Below are positions 23,846 through 33,167 of a DNA stretch of 64,000 nucleotides, piece after piece. Origin of the DNA: an uncultured Opitutaceae bacterium (GTDB lineage Bacteria; Verrucomicrobiota; Verrucomicrobiia; Opitutales; Opitutaceae); assembly GCA_937902925.1 (NCBI GenBank), contig CALFNN010000048.1, positions 1-64,000 on the forward strand. Direction: 5' to 3'. A program made the translations under genes and the position numbers. Position 1 is the first letter of the stretch; every line of letters starts with the position of its first letter. A model generated the notes under the pieces. It searched no databases. It was not told the DNA's origin and saw nothing but the letters and a program-made list of their open reading frames with translations.

Positions 23846-25365
23846 CAGGCCGCCTCCAGCAGCGTTTCGTCGAGGCCGGAAAGCTCCAGCACGTTGCGCA
23901 CGTTGGCCTGCGCCCCGACGAAATGAATTTCGAGTTCCATCTGCTCCGCCCAGCGTTGCAGGCGCAGCATCAGGGCGGCGCCGGTGCTGTCGATGAACCG
24001 CAGGCGCGAGAGGTCGATCGGGAAGGCCTCGCGGGTCCCGCCAAGTTCGAGGAGGTGTTGCACCGTCCGGTCCCAGACCTCGCCGGTGTTCGCCGCGGTG
24101 ATCTCGCCCGCCCACGCAACCGAGCGGATCGATCCGCCGGGTTGGACGATCATGGAACCGTCCGGGAAAGTTTCCATTTGCTGCGCCGCCTCCGCCACGC
24201 TGCGAGCGATGACAAAATGATCGGTCAGCCGCAGCCGGTCCAGCGCGTCGCGCACCGCCGCACTGGGTGACAACACCACGAACCGCCGGGCGCGGGCGTT
24301 CAGTTGCTGGCGCCAGCGCCCGAGCAGCGCCACGCCGGTGCTGTCGATGGCCTCGACCCGGGACAAATCCAGCAGACAGTCGCGCGTCTCCGCGCGCAAC
24401 TCCTGCCAGCGCGCGGCATGCCGGCGCAGCGCTTCGGCCGTGAGCAGCCGGCCGGCCTCGACGCGCAGCCAGCGATAGGTGTGGCAGGCCCCGGGCGGAA
24501 CCGACAGGCCGGCGGGGTCGGTGCGGCGATGCAACCGCCAGGCCTGCTTGGCGAGCGCGGGCAGAAAGCGGAGCAGGTCGTCGGCATAGCGCCGAAACAA
24601 CCGCCGCGGTTCCTGCAGCAGGCGGAAAATCCATTCGGTGCCGCTCTGGCGCATCCAGACCGGCGCGCGGCGCACCCGGCCGGCGAGGAAATCGATCGTG
24701 GCGCCGACGCCGATCACGACCGGCACGCCGAGTCCGCGGTGGTGCATCGCGATCCATTTTTCCTGCTTCGGGCAGCCGAAGGAAACCAACAGCACGTCGG
24801 GCCGGGCGGCGCGGACGCGCCGGACAATTTCCTCGTGATCCATTTCCAGCAGGCCGGCGAAGGGCGGGGCGTAATGGCCGGCGACTTGAAGCGCGGGATA
24901 TTGGGAACGGAGTCGCGCCGCGGCGGCGGCCGCGACACCCGGCGCCGCGCCGAGGAAAAACACCCGCCGCCCGTTCGCCGCCGCCGCCGCGATGAGGCGG
25001 GGCACGATGTCCGCCCCGGCGGCCCGCCCGGGAAGCCGGTTGCCGAGACAGCGTGACGCCCACACCAACGGCGTGCCGTCGCAGAGCACAAGATCGGCCT
25101 CCAGCAGAATCCGGCGCAGCTCGACATCGCGGCTGGCCTGCACGAGAAAATCGACGTTTGCGGTGACGACGTAGTGGGGACGCCGAGTCGCGATCATGGC
25201 GTCGATCCGGCCGACCGCGTCGGCGAGCGCGACGTGATCGAAGGGAATCCCAAGAATCGCGACCGGCCAGCCGGCGGCGGCGCGCTCGCCGGTTTCGCCG
25301 GCGGCTGTCGCCGGGCCCGGCCTGGCGCGGGCCTCGGGCCTGGCGGAAATGGTGGCGGCGGTCAT
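23845..25365 (-). CDS. WecG/TagA/CpsF-family glycosyltransferase fused to two STAS domains
   Basis: 506 aa from the ATG at 25365 (MTAATISARPE). The WecG/TagA/CpsF (GT26) part, residues about 33-250, is clear: VVTANVDFLVQASRD, LCDGTPLVWASR, RVFFLGAAPG, LLVSFGCPKQEKW and VGATIDFLAGRVRRAP. After a basic helical linker come two STAS (anti-sigma-factor-antagonist-like) domains at about 285-395 and 400-506. Each holds the DSTG motif with its phosphorylatable Ser: Ser342 in AIDSTGVALL and Ser460 in FIDSTGAALM. The transferase adds a sugar to a lipid-linked intermediate. The STAS pair could tie the enzyme to a kinase or switch network (inference). Confidence 0.9.
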   Translation of the reverse strand: MTAATISARPEARARPGPATAAGETGERAAAGWPVAILGIPFDHVALADAVGRIDAMIATRRPHYVVTANVDFLVQASRDVELRRILLEADLVLCDGTPLVWASRCLGNRLPGRAAGADIVPRLIAAAAANGRRVFFLGAAPGVAAAAAARLRSQYPALQVAGHYAPPFAGLLEMDHEEIVRRVRAARPDVLLVSFGCPKQEKWIAMHHRGLGVPVVIGVGATIDFLAGRVRRAPVWMRQSGTEWIFRLLQEPRRLFRRYADDLLRFLPALAKQAWRLHRRTDPAGLSVPPGACHTYRWLRVEAGRLLTAEALRRHAARWQELRAETRDCLLDLSRVEAIDSTGVALLGRWRQQLNARARRFVVLSPSAAVRDALDRLRLTDHFVIARSVAEAAQQMETFPDGSMIVQPGGSIRSVAWAGEITAANTGEVWDRTVQHLLELGGTREAFPIDLSRLRFIDSTGAALMLRLQRWAEQMELEIHFVGAQANVRNVLELSGLDETLLEAA

Positions 25366-25506
25366 GCGCCGATTGAACGCCGGCGCGGTCGCGGCGGGTA
25401 TGGGGACTGTCCCTTCCTTCCCGCGGGCCGGCGCCAAAACCCGCATCGAAACTGGGGCCAACACCCACTTTGGCGGACCGCCGCGGTAATTTAAACTGCT
25501 GGCGAA
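25366..25506. promoter_or_regulatory. divergent promoter region between the glycosyltransferase unit and the NRPS/PKS operon
   Basis: 141 bases separate two divergent starts. The right end is AT-richer (GGTAATTTAAACTGC, 25485-25499) and probably carries the NRPS operon promoter. CACCCACTTTG at 25462-25472 matches half of the element found before three minus-strand genes. No clear ribosome site precedes the ATG at 25507. Confidence 0.4.
25462..25472 (+). promoter_or_regulatory. shared upstream element, half-copy before NRPS operon
   Basis: CACCCACTTTG, 35-45 bases before the first NRPS start, preceded by ACTGGGGCC, matches the second half of the elements at 9935 and 15469 (CACCCACTG). The first half is not conserved. 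Confidence 0.25.
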
Positions 25507-28500
25507 ATGACCCGCCAAACGAAGTCCCGCGCGAAGCGTCGCGTCGACGCGTATCCGTTGTCCCCGCTGCAGCAAGGCATGCTCTACCACACGCTCGCCG
25601 GCCGGGAGCCGGGAGTGGACGTGGAACAGGTGTATTGCGAGTTGGGCGGGCCGCCCGACGCCGCGGTGCTCGCGGAGGCGTGGCGGATCGTCGTCGAGCG
25701 CCACGAGATCCTGCGCACGTGCTTCGACTGGCCGGCGGGCGGCGAGCCGCGGCAGATGGTCCTGCCGGCATCGGAGGTGAATTGCGCGGTGCGGGAGATT
25801 TCCTGGGGCGCCGGGGTGCCGGACGGGCCCGGCTCATACCTGGAAGCCGACCGCCGGGAGAGCTTCGACCTCGCGGTGGCGCCGCCGTGGCGGCTCGCGC
25901 TGGTTCAACCCGCAGAGGGCCGCCGCTGGTTGGTCTTCACTTTTCACCACGTGTTGCTCGACGGGCGCGCCCTGGCCGCGGTCTTGCGCGAGACGTTCGA
26001 TCTTGCCGATGCGCTGGCGGCGGGCGGCCAGCCGGCGCCGGCGCCGGCGCACCGTTACCGGGACTACATCGATTGGTTGCAGGCGCTCGACTGGACGCGC
26101 GCGGAAAAATACTGGCGCGAGCAGTTGCGCGGTTTCACGCAGGCCACGCCGCTGCCGTTTCCCCCGCCGGCCGACGCGCTCGCCGTGGCGGCGGGAACGG
26201 AGCTGCGCCACGAGGTGGAGCTGCGGTTCGACGCCGCGGCGACCGCGCGCCTCCACGCCGCGGCGCGGCGGCACGACGTGACGCTCAACACGCTCGTCCA
26301 GGCCGCGTGGGCGGTGACGCTCGGCCGCCACGGAGGGGAGCGCGACGTGGTGTTTGGCGCGGTGCGCGCCTGCCGGCATATTCCCATCGAAGGCGCCGGA
26401 TCGACGGTCGGCTTGTTCATCAACACGGTGCCCGTGCGGGTCCGCCTCGAGCCCGACGGCGAGCTGGGCCCGTGGCTGCAGGACCTGCGCGAGCAGTGGC
26501 TCGCGCTGCGCGACCACGAGCACGCGCCGCTGGCGAAGGTCCAGCAGTGGAGCGAGGTGCCGGCCGGCCAGCCGTTGTTCGAGACGCTCGTCAATTTTCA
26601 GGAGCCGTCGTGGGATGCCGCGCTGCGCGCGCTGGGCGGAAAGTGGCTGGACCGGCGCTTTGCCATTCGCAGCCAGCCGAACTTTCCCCTCGCGGTGGAC
26701 GCCTACGGCGGAGCGGAGCTGGTCATCAAGCTGCTGCACGACCGGCGGCGCGTCGCCGACGAGGCCGCGGTGCGGTTGCTCGGGCACTATCGCACGGTGC
26801 TCGAGGCGATGACCGACGACGCGCCGCCGCGGCTCGGCGATCTCCCGTTGCTCACGCCGGCGGAGACGCGGCAGGTGCTCGTCGAGTGGAACCACACCAC
26901 GGAGGAGTTCCCGCGCGCCCGTTGCGTGCATCAGTTTTTCGAGGCCCGGGCGAAGGATGCCCCCGGGCGCCTCGCGGTGGCCGATGCGGGCGCACGGCTC
27001 ACCTACGGGGAACTGAACCGCCGCGCCAACCAACTGGCGCACCGGCTGAAGTCGTTCGGAGTCGGGCCCGAGGTGCCGGTCGCAGTGTGCCTGGAGCGAT
27101 CCGTCGAGATGATCGTTGCCTGGCTCGGAATCGTGAAGGCCGGGGGCGCGTGGGTGCCGTTGGATCCGGAGTATCCCGCGGCGCGGCTGGCCTTTCAACT
27201 GCGCGACTGCCGGGCGCCGGTGGTGCTGACGCAACCGCGTTTTTGTGCCGTGCTCGCGGCGGCGGCGGATGCCACCGTGCTGACGATCACGGCGGCGGGC
27301 GGCGAATTCCGTGACGAGCCCGAGGGGAACCTCGCGGTGGTCACGACTGCGCGCAACCTCGCCTATGTCATCTACACGTCGGGTTCCACGGGGGAGCCGA
27401 AGGGAGTCGAGGTCGAGCACCGGGCGCTGCTCAATCTCGTGACGTGGCACCGGCGGACTTATCGCGTCACCGCGGACGACCGCGCGTCGCAGCTCGCCAG
27501 CCCGGCGTTTGACGCCGCCATCTGGGAAATCTGGCCGTATCTCGCCGCGGGCGCGAGCGTGCACATCGTCGATGCGGAAACCCGGCTGGCGCCGGCGGCG
27601 TTGGTGACCTGGCTGGGGCAAAACGAAATCACGCTCGCTTTTCTCCCGACGCCGCTGGCCGAGGCGGTGATGGAGGAATCCTGGCCCGCGGGGACGCGGC
27701 TGCGGGCGCTGCTCACCGGGGGCGACCGGCTCCAGCGGAGACCGCCGGCCGAATTTCCCTGTGCGGTCATTAATCACTACGGGCCGACCGAGGGCACGGT
27801 CGTCGCGACGAGTTCGACGGTGGCGCCGCACGGGCCCGCCTTGCTCACGCCGGCAATCGGCCGGCCGATCGCCAATACGCGCGCTTACGTGCTCGATGCC
27901 CGGGGCCGGCCGGTTCCGGCCGGGGTGGCGGGCGAGTTGTTCATCGGGGGCGAGGGCCTGGCGCGGGGTTATCTCGGCCGGCCGGAATTGACCGCCGAAA
28001 AATTTGTCCCGGATCCGTTTCACCCGACGCGCGACGCGCGACTCTATCGGACGGGTGACTTGGTGCGCTGGCGTGCCGACGGGGAACTCGAGTTCATCGG
28101 CCGCCGCGATGAACAAGTGAAGATCCGGGGCTGCCGGGTGGAGCCGGCGGAAATCGAAACGGCGCTCAACGCGCACCCCGCGGTGCGCGAAAGCCTCGTC
28201 GTCGCCTGCGACGGGCCGGCGGGACAGCGGCGGCTCGCCGGCTATGCGCTCGCGCGCGCCGGGGCGGCGCGGCCGACGCGGGCGGAGTTGGAAGGTTTCC
28301 TGCGAAAATCCCTGCCTGCGCACATGGTCCCGTCGGCGTTCGTCTGGCTGGCGGCCTGGCCGCTGACCCCGAACGGCAAGATCGACCGGCGGGCGTTGCC
28401 GTCCCCGGCCAGCGGCCCCGAGACCGATCCGGCCTTCACCGCACCGCGCAAGCGGCTCGAGCAGACGGTCGCACGCATCTGGATGGAAGTTCTTGGCCGC

Positions 28501-28755
28501 GGCGCCATCGGCGTGGAGGACGGGTTTTTCGCGCTCGGCGGCCACTCGCTGCTCGCTGCGCGCGTGATCGCGCGGCTGCACGCCGCCGGTCACCCGGCGG
28601 CGTCGGTGCGCCTGTTGTTCGATCACCCGACGCTCGGCGAATTTGCCCGCGCGCTCGCGGATCTGATCCCCACCGGTGACCGGCCGCGGCCACCCGTGCG
28701 CCTGTTCAAGCGGCATCACGCCGCGGCGAGACCCGTCCTGGCCCGAGCCGGGTGA
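25507..28755 (+). CDS. NRPS module 1: condensation-adenylation-thiolation (Leu-like)
   Basis: 1082 aa. C domain at about 14-450 with the active motif HHVLLDG (147-153); its start ([15 protein letters not shown]) and the LLDG variant look more like DCL or starter types than LCL. A domain at about 470-975: [13 protein letters not shown] (A3), FDAAIWE (A4), YGPTEGT (A5), YRTGDLVRW (A7) and the A10 Lys in NGKIDRR. The binding-pocket residues I align to GrsA-PheA positions read D-A-W-F-L-G-H-V-V-K, one change from a published Leu code (DAWFLGNVVK). T domain with GGHSL, Ser1014. No epimerase. It is the first gene of the operon and its stop overlaps the next start (GTGA). Confidence 0.92.
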   Translation: MTRQTKSRAKRRVDAYPLSPLQQGMLYHTLAGREPGVDVEQVYCELGGPPDAAVLAEAWRIVVERHEILRTCFDWPAGGEPRQMVLPASEVNCAVREISWGAGVPDGPGSYLEADRRESFDLAVAPPWRLALVQPAEGRRWLVFTFHHVLLDGRALAAVLRETFDLADALAAGGQPAPAPAHRYRDYIDWLQALDWTRAEKYWREQLRGFTQATPLPFPPPADALAVAAGTELRHEVELRFDAAATARLHAAARRHDVTLNTLVQAAWAVTLGRHGGERDVVFGAVRACRHIPIEGAGSTVGLFINTVPVRVRLEPDGELGPWLQDLREQWLALRDHEHAPLAKVQQWSEVPAGQPLFETLVNFQEPSWDAALRALGGKWLDRRFAIRSQPNFPLAVDAYGGAELVIKLLHDRRRVADEAAVRLLGHYRTVLEAMTDDAPPRLGDLPLLTPAETRQVLVEWNHTTEEFPRARCVHQFFEARAKDAPGRLAVADAGARLTYGELNRRANQLAHRLKSFGVGPEVPVAVCLERSVEMIVAWLGIVKAGGAWVPLDPEYPAARLAFQLRDCRAPVVLTQPRFCAVLAAAADATVLTITAAGGEFRDEPEGNLAVVTTARNLAYVIYTSGSTGEPKGVEVEHRALLNLVTWHRRTYRVTADDRASQLASPAFDAAIWEIWPYLAAGASVHIVDAETRLAPAALVTWLGQNEITLAFLPTPLAEAVMEESWPAGTRLRALLTGGDRLQRRPPAEFPCAVINHYGPTEGTVVATSSTVAPHGPALLTPAIGRPIANTRAYVLDARGRPVPAGVAGELFIGGEGLARGYLGRPELTAEKFVPDPFHPTRDARLYRTGDLVRWRADGELEFIGRRDEQVKIRGCRVEPAEIETALNAHPAVRESLVVACDGPAGQRRLAGYALARAGAARPTRAELEGFLRKSLPAHMVPSAFVWLAAWPLTPNGKIDRRALPSPASGPETDPAFTAPRKRLEQTVARIWMEVLGRGAIGVEDGFFALGGHSLLAARVIARLHAAGHPAASVRLLFDHPTLGEFARALADLIPTGDRPRPPVRLFKRHHAAARPVLARAG

Positions 28756-31700
28756 AGCCCGCCATGCACTCCGCACCCATCCTGATTCCCGCGAACGAGG
28801 CCGACGAAAATCCGCCGGTGGCGGAGCCGCCGCTTTTGCCCGCTTCGTCGGGCCAGCGGCGCCTCTGGTTTCTTGATCAGATGGAGCGGGGCCGTCCGCT
28901 CTACAACGTGCCCCAGCTCGTGCGGCTGCGCGGCCGGTTGGAGGAACGGGCGCTGGATCGGGCGCTGGCGGCGATCATGCAGCGGCACGAGGTGTTGCGC
29001 ACCTCCTTCGTCGCCGTGGGCACGGAGCCGATGCAAATCGTGGCGACCTCGTGGATGCTTGAGCTGCCGCTGACCGATCTCGAGGCGGTCGAACCCGGCC
29101 GGCGGGAAGCGGAACTGCACCGGCTGGCGGACGAGGAGGCCCGGCGGCCGTTCGACCTGGCCCAGGGCCCCATGCTCCGCGCGCGCCTGTTCCGGCTCGG
29201 CCCGACGGAGCACGCGCTGATGCTCGTGCTGCACCATATCGCGTCCGACGGCTGGTCGATGGCGGTGCTCTATCGCGAACTCGGGGAATCCTACGCCGCA
29301 TGCGCCCGGGGCGCCGAGGCGCGTCTGCCCGAGCTCCGGGTGCAATACGCGGATTTTGCGGCCTGGCAGGGCGACGGCCTCCGGGGAATGGCGCTCGACC
29401 GGCTCCTGGGATTTTGGAAACAACAACTGGCGGGCGCGCCCGCGGTGCTGGAGTTGCCGACGGACCGGGCGCGTCCCCCGGTGCAGTCGCATCGCGGCGC
29501 AATCGTAAGCGAGCGGTTTTCGCCCCGGTTGCTCGCGGACCTGACCGCGTTCAGCGTGCGACGGCGCGCGACGCTGTTCATGACCCTGCTCGCGGCGTTC
29601 AACGTGGTGCTCCAGCGGCATTCGGGGCAGGACGACATCGTCGTCGGTTCGCCGCAGGCCGGCCGCGACGAGGCGGAGACCGAGAACCTGATCGGCTTTT
29701 TCATCAACACGCTGGCGCTGCGCACGAATCTCGCCGGCGATCCGACGTTCACGGAGCTGCTGGATCGCGTCCGGGACGTGACGCTCGCCGCCTTCGAGCA
29801 TCGCGAGCTGCCGTTCGAAAAACTCGTCGGGGAACTGCAGCCGGAACGCAACCTGAGCTTCGAGCCGGTGTGCCAGGTGATCTTCGCGTTGCAGAACATG
29901 CCGGTCGCCCCGCTGACGATGCCCGGCCTCGAGGTCGCCATCGAGCCCGTCCACACGGGGACGGCGAAAACCGACCTTTCGGTCTGGGCGAGCGAGGAGG
30001 AGGGCGGGTTGCTGGTCACGGCCGAATACGCGACGGATTTGTTCGAGGCGGGGACAATGCGGCGATGGCTGGGGCATTTTCGCACGGTGCTGGAAAGCAT
30101 CGTGGTGGACGCCGACCGCCCGCTTTCCCAATTGCCGCTCCTGACCCGGGCGGAGAGACAGCAGCTCGAGACGGCGTGGAACGCAACGCACACGGACTAC
30201 GACCGGGAAAAAACCGTCGCGGAATTGTTCGCGGCGCAGTGCGCCCGGACGCCCGCCGCGGTGGCGCTGGTGTTCGAGGGCCGGGAGCTTACCTACGCTG
30301 CGCTCGACGCGCGGGCGGAGCGGCTGGCGGCGCGCCTGCGGGAACTCGGAGCCGGCGCCGACGTGCTCGTCGGAGTCTGCGTCGAGCGTTCGCTGGAAAT
30401 GATGGTCGGGCTGCTGGGCATCCTGAAGTCGGGTGCGGCCTATGTGCCGCTCGACCCGACCTATCCCGCCGAGCGACTGGCGTTCATGCTGCAGGACGCG
30501 GAGGCGCCCGTGCTGGTCACCCAACGGGCGTTGCTGCCGAAACTCCCGGCGCACTCGTGCGCGGCGATCTGCGTGGACGACGAGCCGGCCGGATCATCCC
30601 CGCCGTCCGTCGGCGAAGGGCGGCACGGCGCGCCGGCCTCGGCGGATAACCTGGCCTACGTGCTCTACACGTCCGGCTCCACGGGAAACCCGAAAGGCGT
30701 GATGGTCACGCACCGCAACGTGGTGAACTTTTTTGCCGGCATGGACCGCGTGCTCGGGACCGAACCCGGAGTGTGGCTGGCCGTGACCAGCATTTCCTTC
30801 GATATCTCGGTGCTGGAGTTGTGCTGGACGCTGACGCGCGGCTACAAGGTGGTGATCCTGTCCGACCGGGCCCGCCTCGGCGACGCCGGTGCGCCGCGCC
30901 GTGGCCGCGAGGGAAGGGCGGTGGACCTCAGCCTGTTTTATTTTGCGAGCGACGACGCGTCGAACCAGGGCGAAAAATACCGGTTGCTGCTGGAGGGGGC
31001 GAAGTTTGCGGACACCCATGGCTTTGGCGCGGTGTGGACGCCCGAGCGGCATTTTCATTCGTTCGGCGGACTCTACCCGAACCCGGCGGTCACGAGCGCG
31101 GCGATCGCGGCGGTGACGCAGCGCGTGCAGATCCGGGCCGGCAGCGTCGTGCTGCCGCTGCACGATCCCCTGCGCGTGGCCGAGGAGTGGTCGGTGGTGG
31201 ACAACCTTTCGGGCGGCCGCGTGGCGCTGTCCTTCGCCACAGGCTGGCACGACCGCGATTTCGCGCTCGCGCCGCAAAACTACGCCACGCGGAAGGACGT
31301 GATGCGGGAGGGCATCGACATCGTGCGCCGGCTCTGGCGCGGCGAGGAACGGCGCGTCACCGGCGGGCGCGGCGGCGAACTGACGGTAAAGATTTTTCCG
31401 CGCCCGGTGCAGCGGGAGCTGCCGGTCTGGGTCACCACGGCGGGCAACGTTGAAACCTTCCGGCTCGCGGGCGAGCTGGGCGCGAACGTGCTCACGCACC
31501 TGCTCGGGCAGGACGCCGCCGCGCTGGAGGAAAAAATCCGCGCCTATCGGGCGGCACGGGCGCAGCACGGGTTCGACGAGGGATGCGTGACGGTGGCGCT
31601 GCACACCTTCGTCGGCGACGACGCCGCGGCCGTCCGGCAGAAAGTGCGCGGGCCGTTCTGCCGTTACCTGATCGAATCGCTGGATTTGTTGAAAGCGCTC

Positions 31701-33167
31701 TCCGAATCGCTGTTTCCCGGCGTGCGCTACGACCGGCTCACGGCGCCCGAGCAACAGTTGCTCGCGGAGCACGCCTTCGAGCGTTTCTTCGGCGTCAACG
31801 CGCTGTTCGGCACGCCGGAGACGTGTGGGCGCGTGGTGGAAAATCTCGGGCGGATCGGCGTCGACGAGGTCGCCTGCCTGATCGATTTCGGCGTGGACAC
31901 GGATTCGGCGCTCGCCGCGCTGGCGCCGCTGGCGCGCGTGCGGGAGGAATGCCAGCGCCAGCCGGAGCCGGCGGGCGAGGATTATTCCCTCGCCGCGCAG
32001 CTCGCGCGGCACGGCGTCACGCATTTGCAGTGCACGCCGTCGTTCGCGCGGCTCCTGGCCGCCGCACCCGATTCGTGGCGCGCGCTCCGGCCGTTGCGCA
32101 AGCTGCTGGTGGGGGGCGAGGCGCTGCCCGCCGGCCTGGCGGACGAACTCGCCCGGGGCACCGACGGTGACGTGATCAACATGTATGGCCCGACCGAGAC
32201 GACGATCTGGTCGACGACCCATCGCGTCTCGCGCGACGAGGAGCATACGGGGACCGCGGCGATCGGCCGGCCCGTCGCGAACACGCAGGTTTATCTCTGC
32301 GATCCGCGCCTCCGGGCGGTGCCGATCGGCGTGCCGGGGGAACTTTATCTGGGCGGAGACGGCGTCGCGCGCGGCTACTGGCGCCGGCCGGAACTCACGG
32401 CGGAGAAATTTCTCGCGAACCCGTTCCGGCCGGGCGAACGGATTTATCGCACGGGCGATCTCGCGCGCTACCGGTCGGACGGCACGATCGAATTCCTCGG
32501 TCGCACCGATCACCAGGTCAAGCTGCGCGGCCACCGCATCGAACTCGGGGAGATCGAGGCGGCGCTGGGCCGGCATCCGGCCGTCCGCCACTGCGTGGTC
32601 GTGCTGCGCGCCGAGCCCCCGGGCGAACCGCGGCTGGTCGCCTACCTCGTGGCGGGAGAAAAGGCCCCGCCGGTCGCGGAGGAGCTGAAGGATTTTCTCC
32701 GCCGCGGACTGCCTGCGCAGATGGTGCCGGAAGTTTTCGTGCCGGTTGCGCGTCTGCCGCTGACGCCGAATGGCAAAGTGGACCGCAAGGCCCTGCCCGC
32801 GCCGCAGACGGAACGGCCGCCGGCCGCCGCCGCCTTCGCCGCGCCCGCCGCCGGCCTCGAGCAGACCATCGCGGCGGTGTGGAAGGATGTCCTCGCGATC
32901 GATCAGCCCGGGGCCGACGATAATTTTTTCGAGTTCGGCGGACATTCCCTGCAGGTCGTGCAGGTGCAGGGCCGGTTGCGGGAGGCGCTCGGGGTCGAGC
33001 TGCCGGTCATCAAGCTCTTCCAGCATCCCACCATTCGTTCGCTGGCCCGACACCTCGCCGGCGAAACGACCGACGGGGACTTCCAGCAGAAAATCGCGGA
33101 CCGGGCGCGACGCGGCCGAGCCGCCCCCATTCACCGCCGGCCCAACGGAGCCGGTGTCCACGCATGA
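28752..33167 (+). CDS. NRPS module 2: C-A-T with a luciferase-like monooxygenase inserted in the A domain (Gly-like)
   Basis: 1471 aa. C domain with HHIASDG at 161 (LCL type). The A domain starts near 480 (YVLYTSGSTGNPKG, then FDISVLEL at 684) and is interrupted at about 720-1065 by a flavin-dependent luciferase-like monooxygenase: DLSLFYFASDDASNQGEKY, FGAVWTPERHFHSFGG, GSVVLPLHDPLRVAEEW, LSGGRVALSFATGWH, VWVTTAGNVETF. This is the MupA/Atu3671-type insert known from some natural-product enzymes. The A domain resumes with YGPTETTIW at about 1145. Pocket residues read D-I-L-Q-L-G-M-I-W-K, close to a published Gly code. T domain Ser1399 in GGHSLQ. The oxygenase presumably oxidises the bound Gly unit or the growing chain (inference). 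Confidence 0.92.
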   Translation: MKPAMHSAPILIPANEADENPPVAEPPLLPASSGQRRLWFLDQMERGRPLYNVPQLVRLRGRLEERALDRALAAIMQRHEVLRTSFVAVGTEPMQIVATSWMLELPLTDLEAVEPGRREAELHRLADEEARRPFDLAQGPMLRARLFRLGPTEHALMLVLHHIASDGWSMAVLYRELGESYAACARGAEARLPELRVQYADFAAWQGDGLRGMALDRLLGFWKQQLAGAPAVLELPTDRARPPVQSHRGAIVSERFSPRLLADLTAFSVRRRATLFMTLLAAFNVVLQRHSGQDDIVVGSPQAGRDEAETENLIGFFINTLALRTNLAGDPTFTELLDRVRDVTLAAFEHRELPFEKLVGELQPERNLSFEPVCQVIFALQNMPVAPLTMPGLEVAIEPVHTGTAKTDLSVWASEEEGGLLVTAEYATDLFEAGTMRRWLGHFRTVLESIVVDADRPLSQLPLLTRAERQQLETAWNATHTDYDREKTVAELFAAQCARTPAAVALVFEGRELTYAALDARAERLAARLRELGAGADVLVGVCVERSLEMMVGLLGILKSGAAYVPLDPTYPAERLAFMLQDAEAPVLVTQRALLPKLPAHSCAAICVDDEPAGSSPPSVGEGRHGAPASADNLAYVLYTSGSTGNPKGVMVTHRNVVNFFAGMDRVLGTEPGVWLAVTSISFDISVLELCWTLTRGYKVVILSDRARLGDAGAPRRGREGRAVDLSLFYFASDDASNQGEKYRLLLEGAKFADTHGFGAVWTPERHFHSFGGLYPNPAVTSAAIAAVTQRVQIRAGSVVLPLHDPLRVAEEWSVVDNLSGGRVALSFATGWHDRDFALAPQNYATRKDVMREGIDIVRRLWRGEERRVTGGRGGELTVKIFPRPVQRELPVWVTTAGNVETFRLAGELGANVLTHLLGQDAAALEEKIRAYRAARAQHGFDEGCVTVALHTFVGDDAAAVRQKVRGPFCRYLIESLDLLKALSESLFPGVRYDRLTAPEQQLLAEHAFERFFGVNALFGTPETCGRVVENLGRIGVDEVACLIDFGVDTDSALAALAPLARVREECQRQPEPAGEDYSLAAQLARHGVTHLQCTPSFARLLAAAPDSWRALRPLRKLLVGGEALPAGLADELARGTDGDVINMYGPTETTIWSTTHRVSRDEEHTGTAAIGRPVANTQVYLCDPRLRAVPIGVPGELYLGGDGVARGYWRRPELTAEKFLANPFRPGERIYRTGDLARYRSDGTIEFLGRTDHQVKLRGHRIELGEIEAALGRHPAVRHCVVVLRAEPPGEPRLVAYLVAGEKAPPVAEELKDFLRRGLPAQMVPEVFVPVARLPLTPNGKVDRKALPAPQTERPPAAAAFAAPAAGLEQTIAAVWKDVLAIDQPGADDNFFEFGGHSLQVVQVQGRLREALGVELPVIKLFQHPTIRSLARHLAGETTDGDFQQKIADRARRGRAAPIHRRPNGAGVHA

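Noticed and set aside
22619-25837. One 1072-codon minus-strand frame covering the GT4 gene and upstream DNA
   Set aside because: Only the part from the ATG at 23845 has glycosyltransferase motifs; the upstream part is antisense-frame noise over the WecG-STAS gene.
30921-31950. Luciferase-like monooxygenase as a separate gene
   Set aside because: It is in frame with A-domain sequence on both sides, with no stop or start break.
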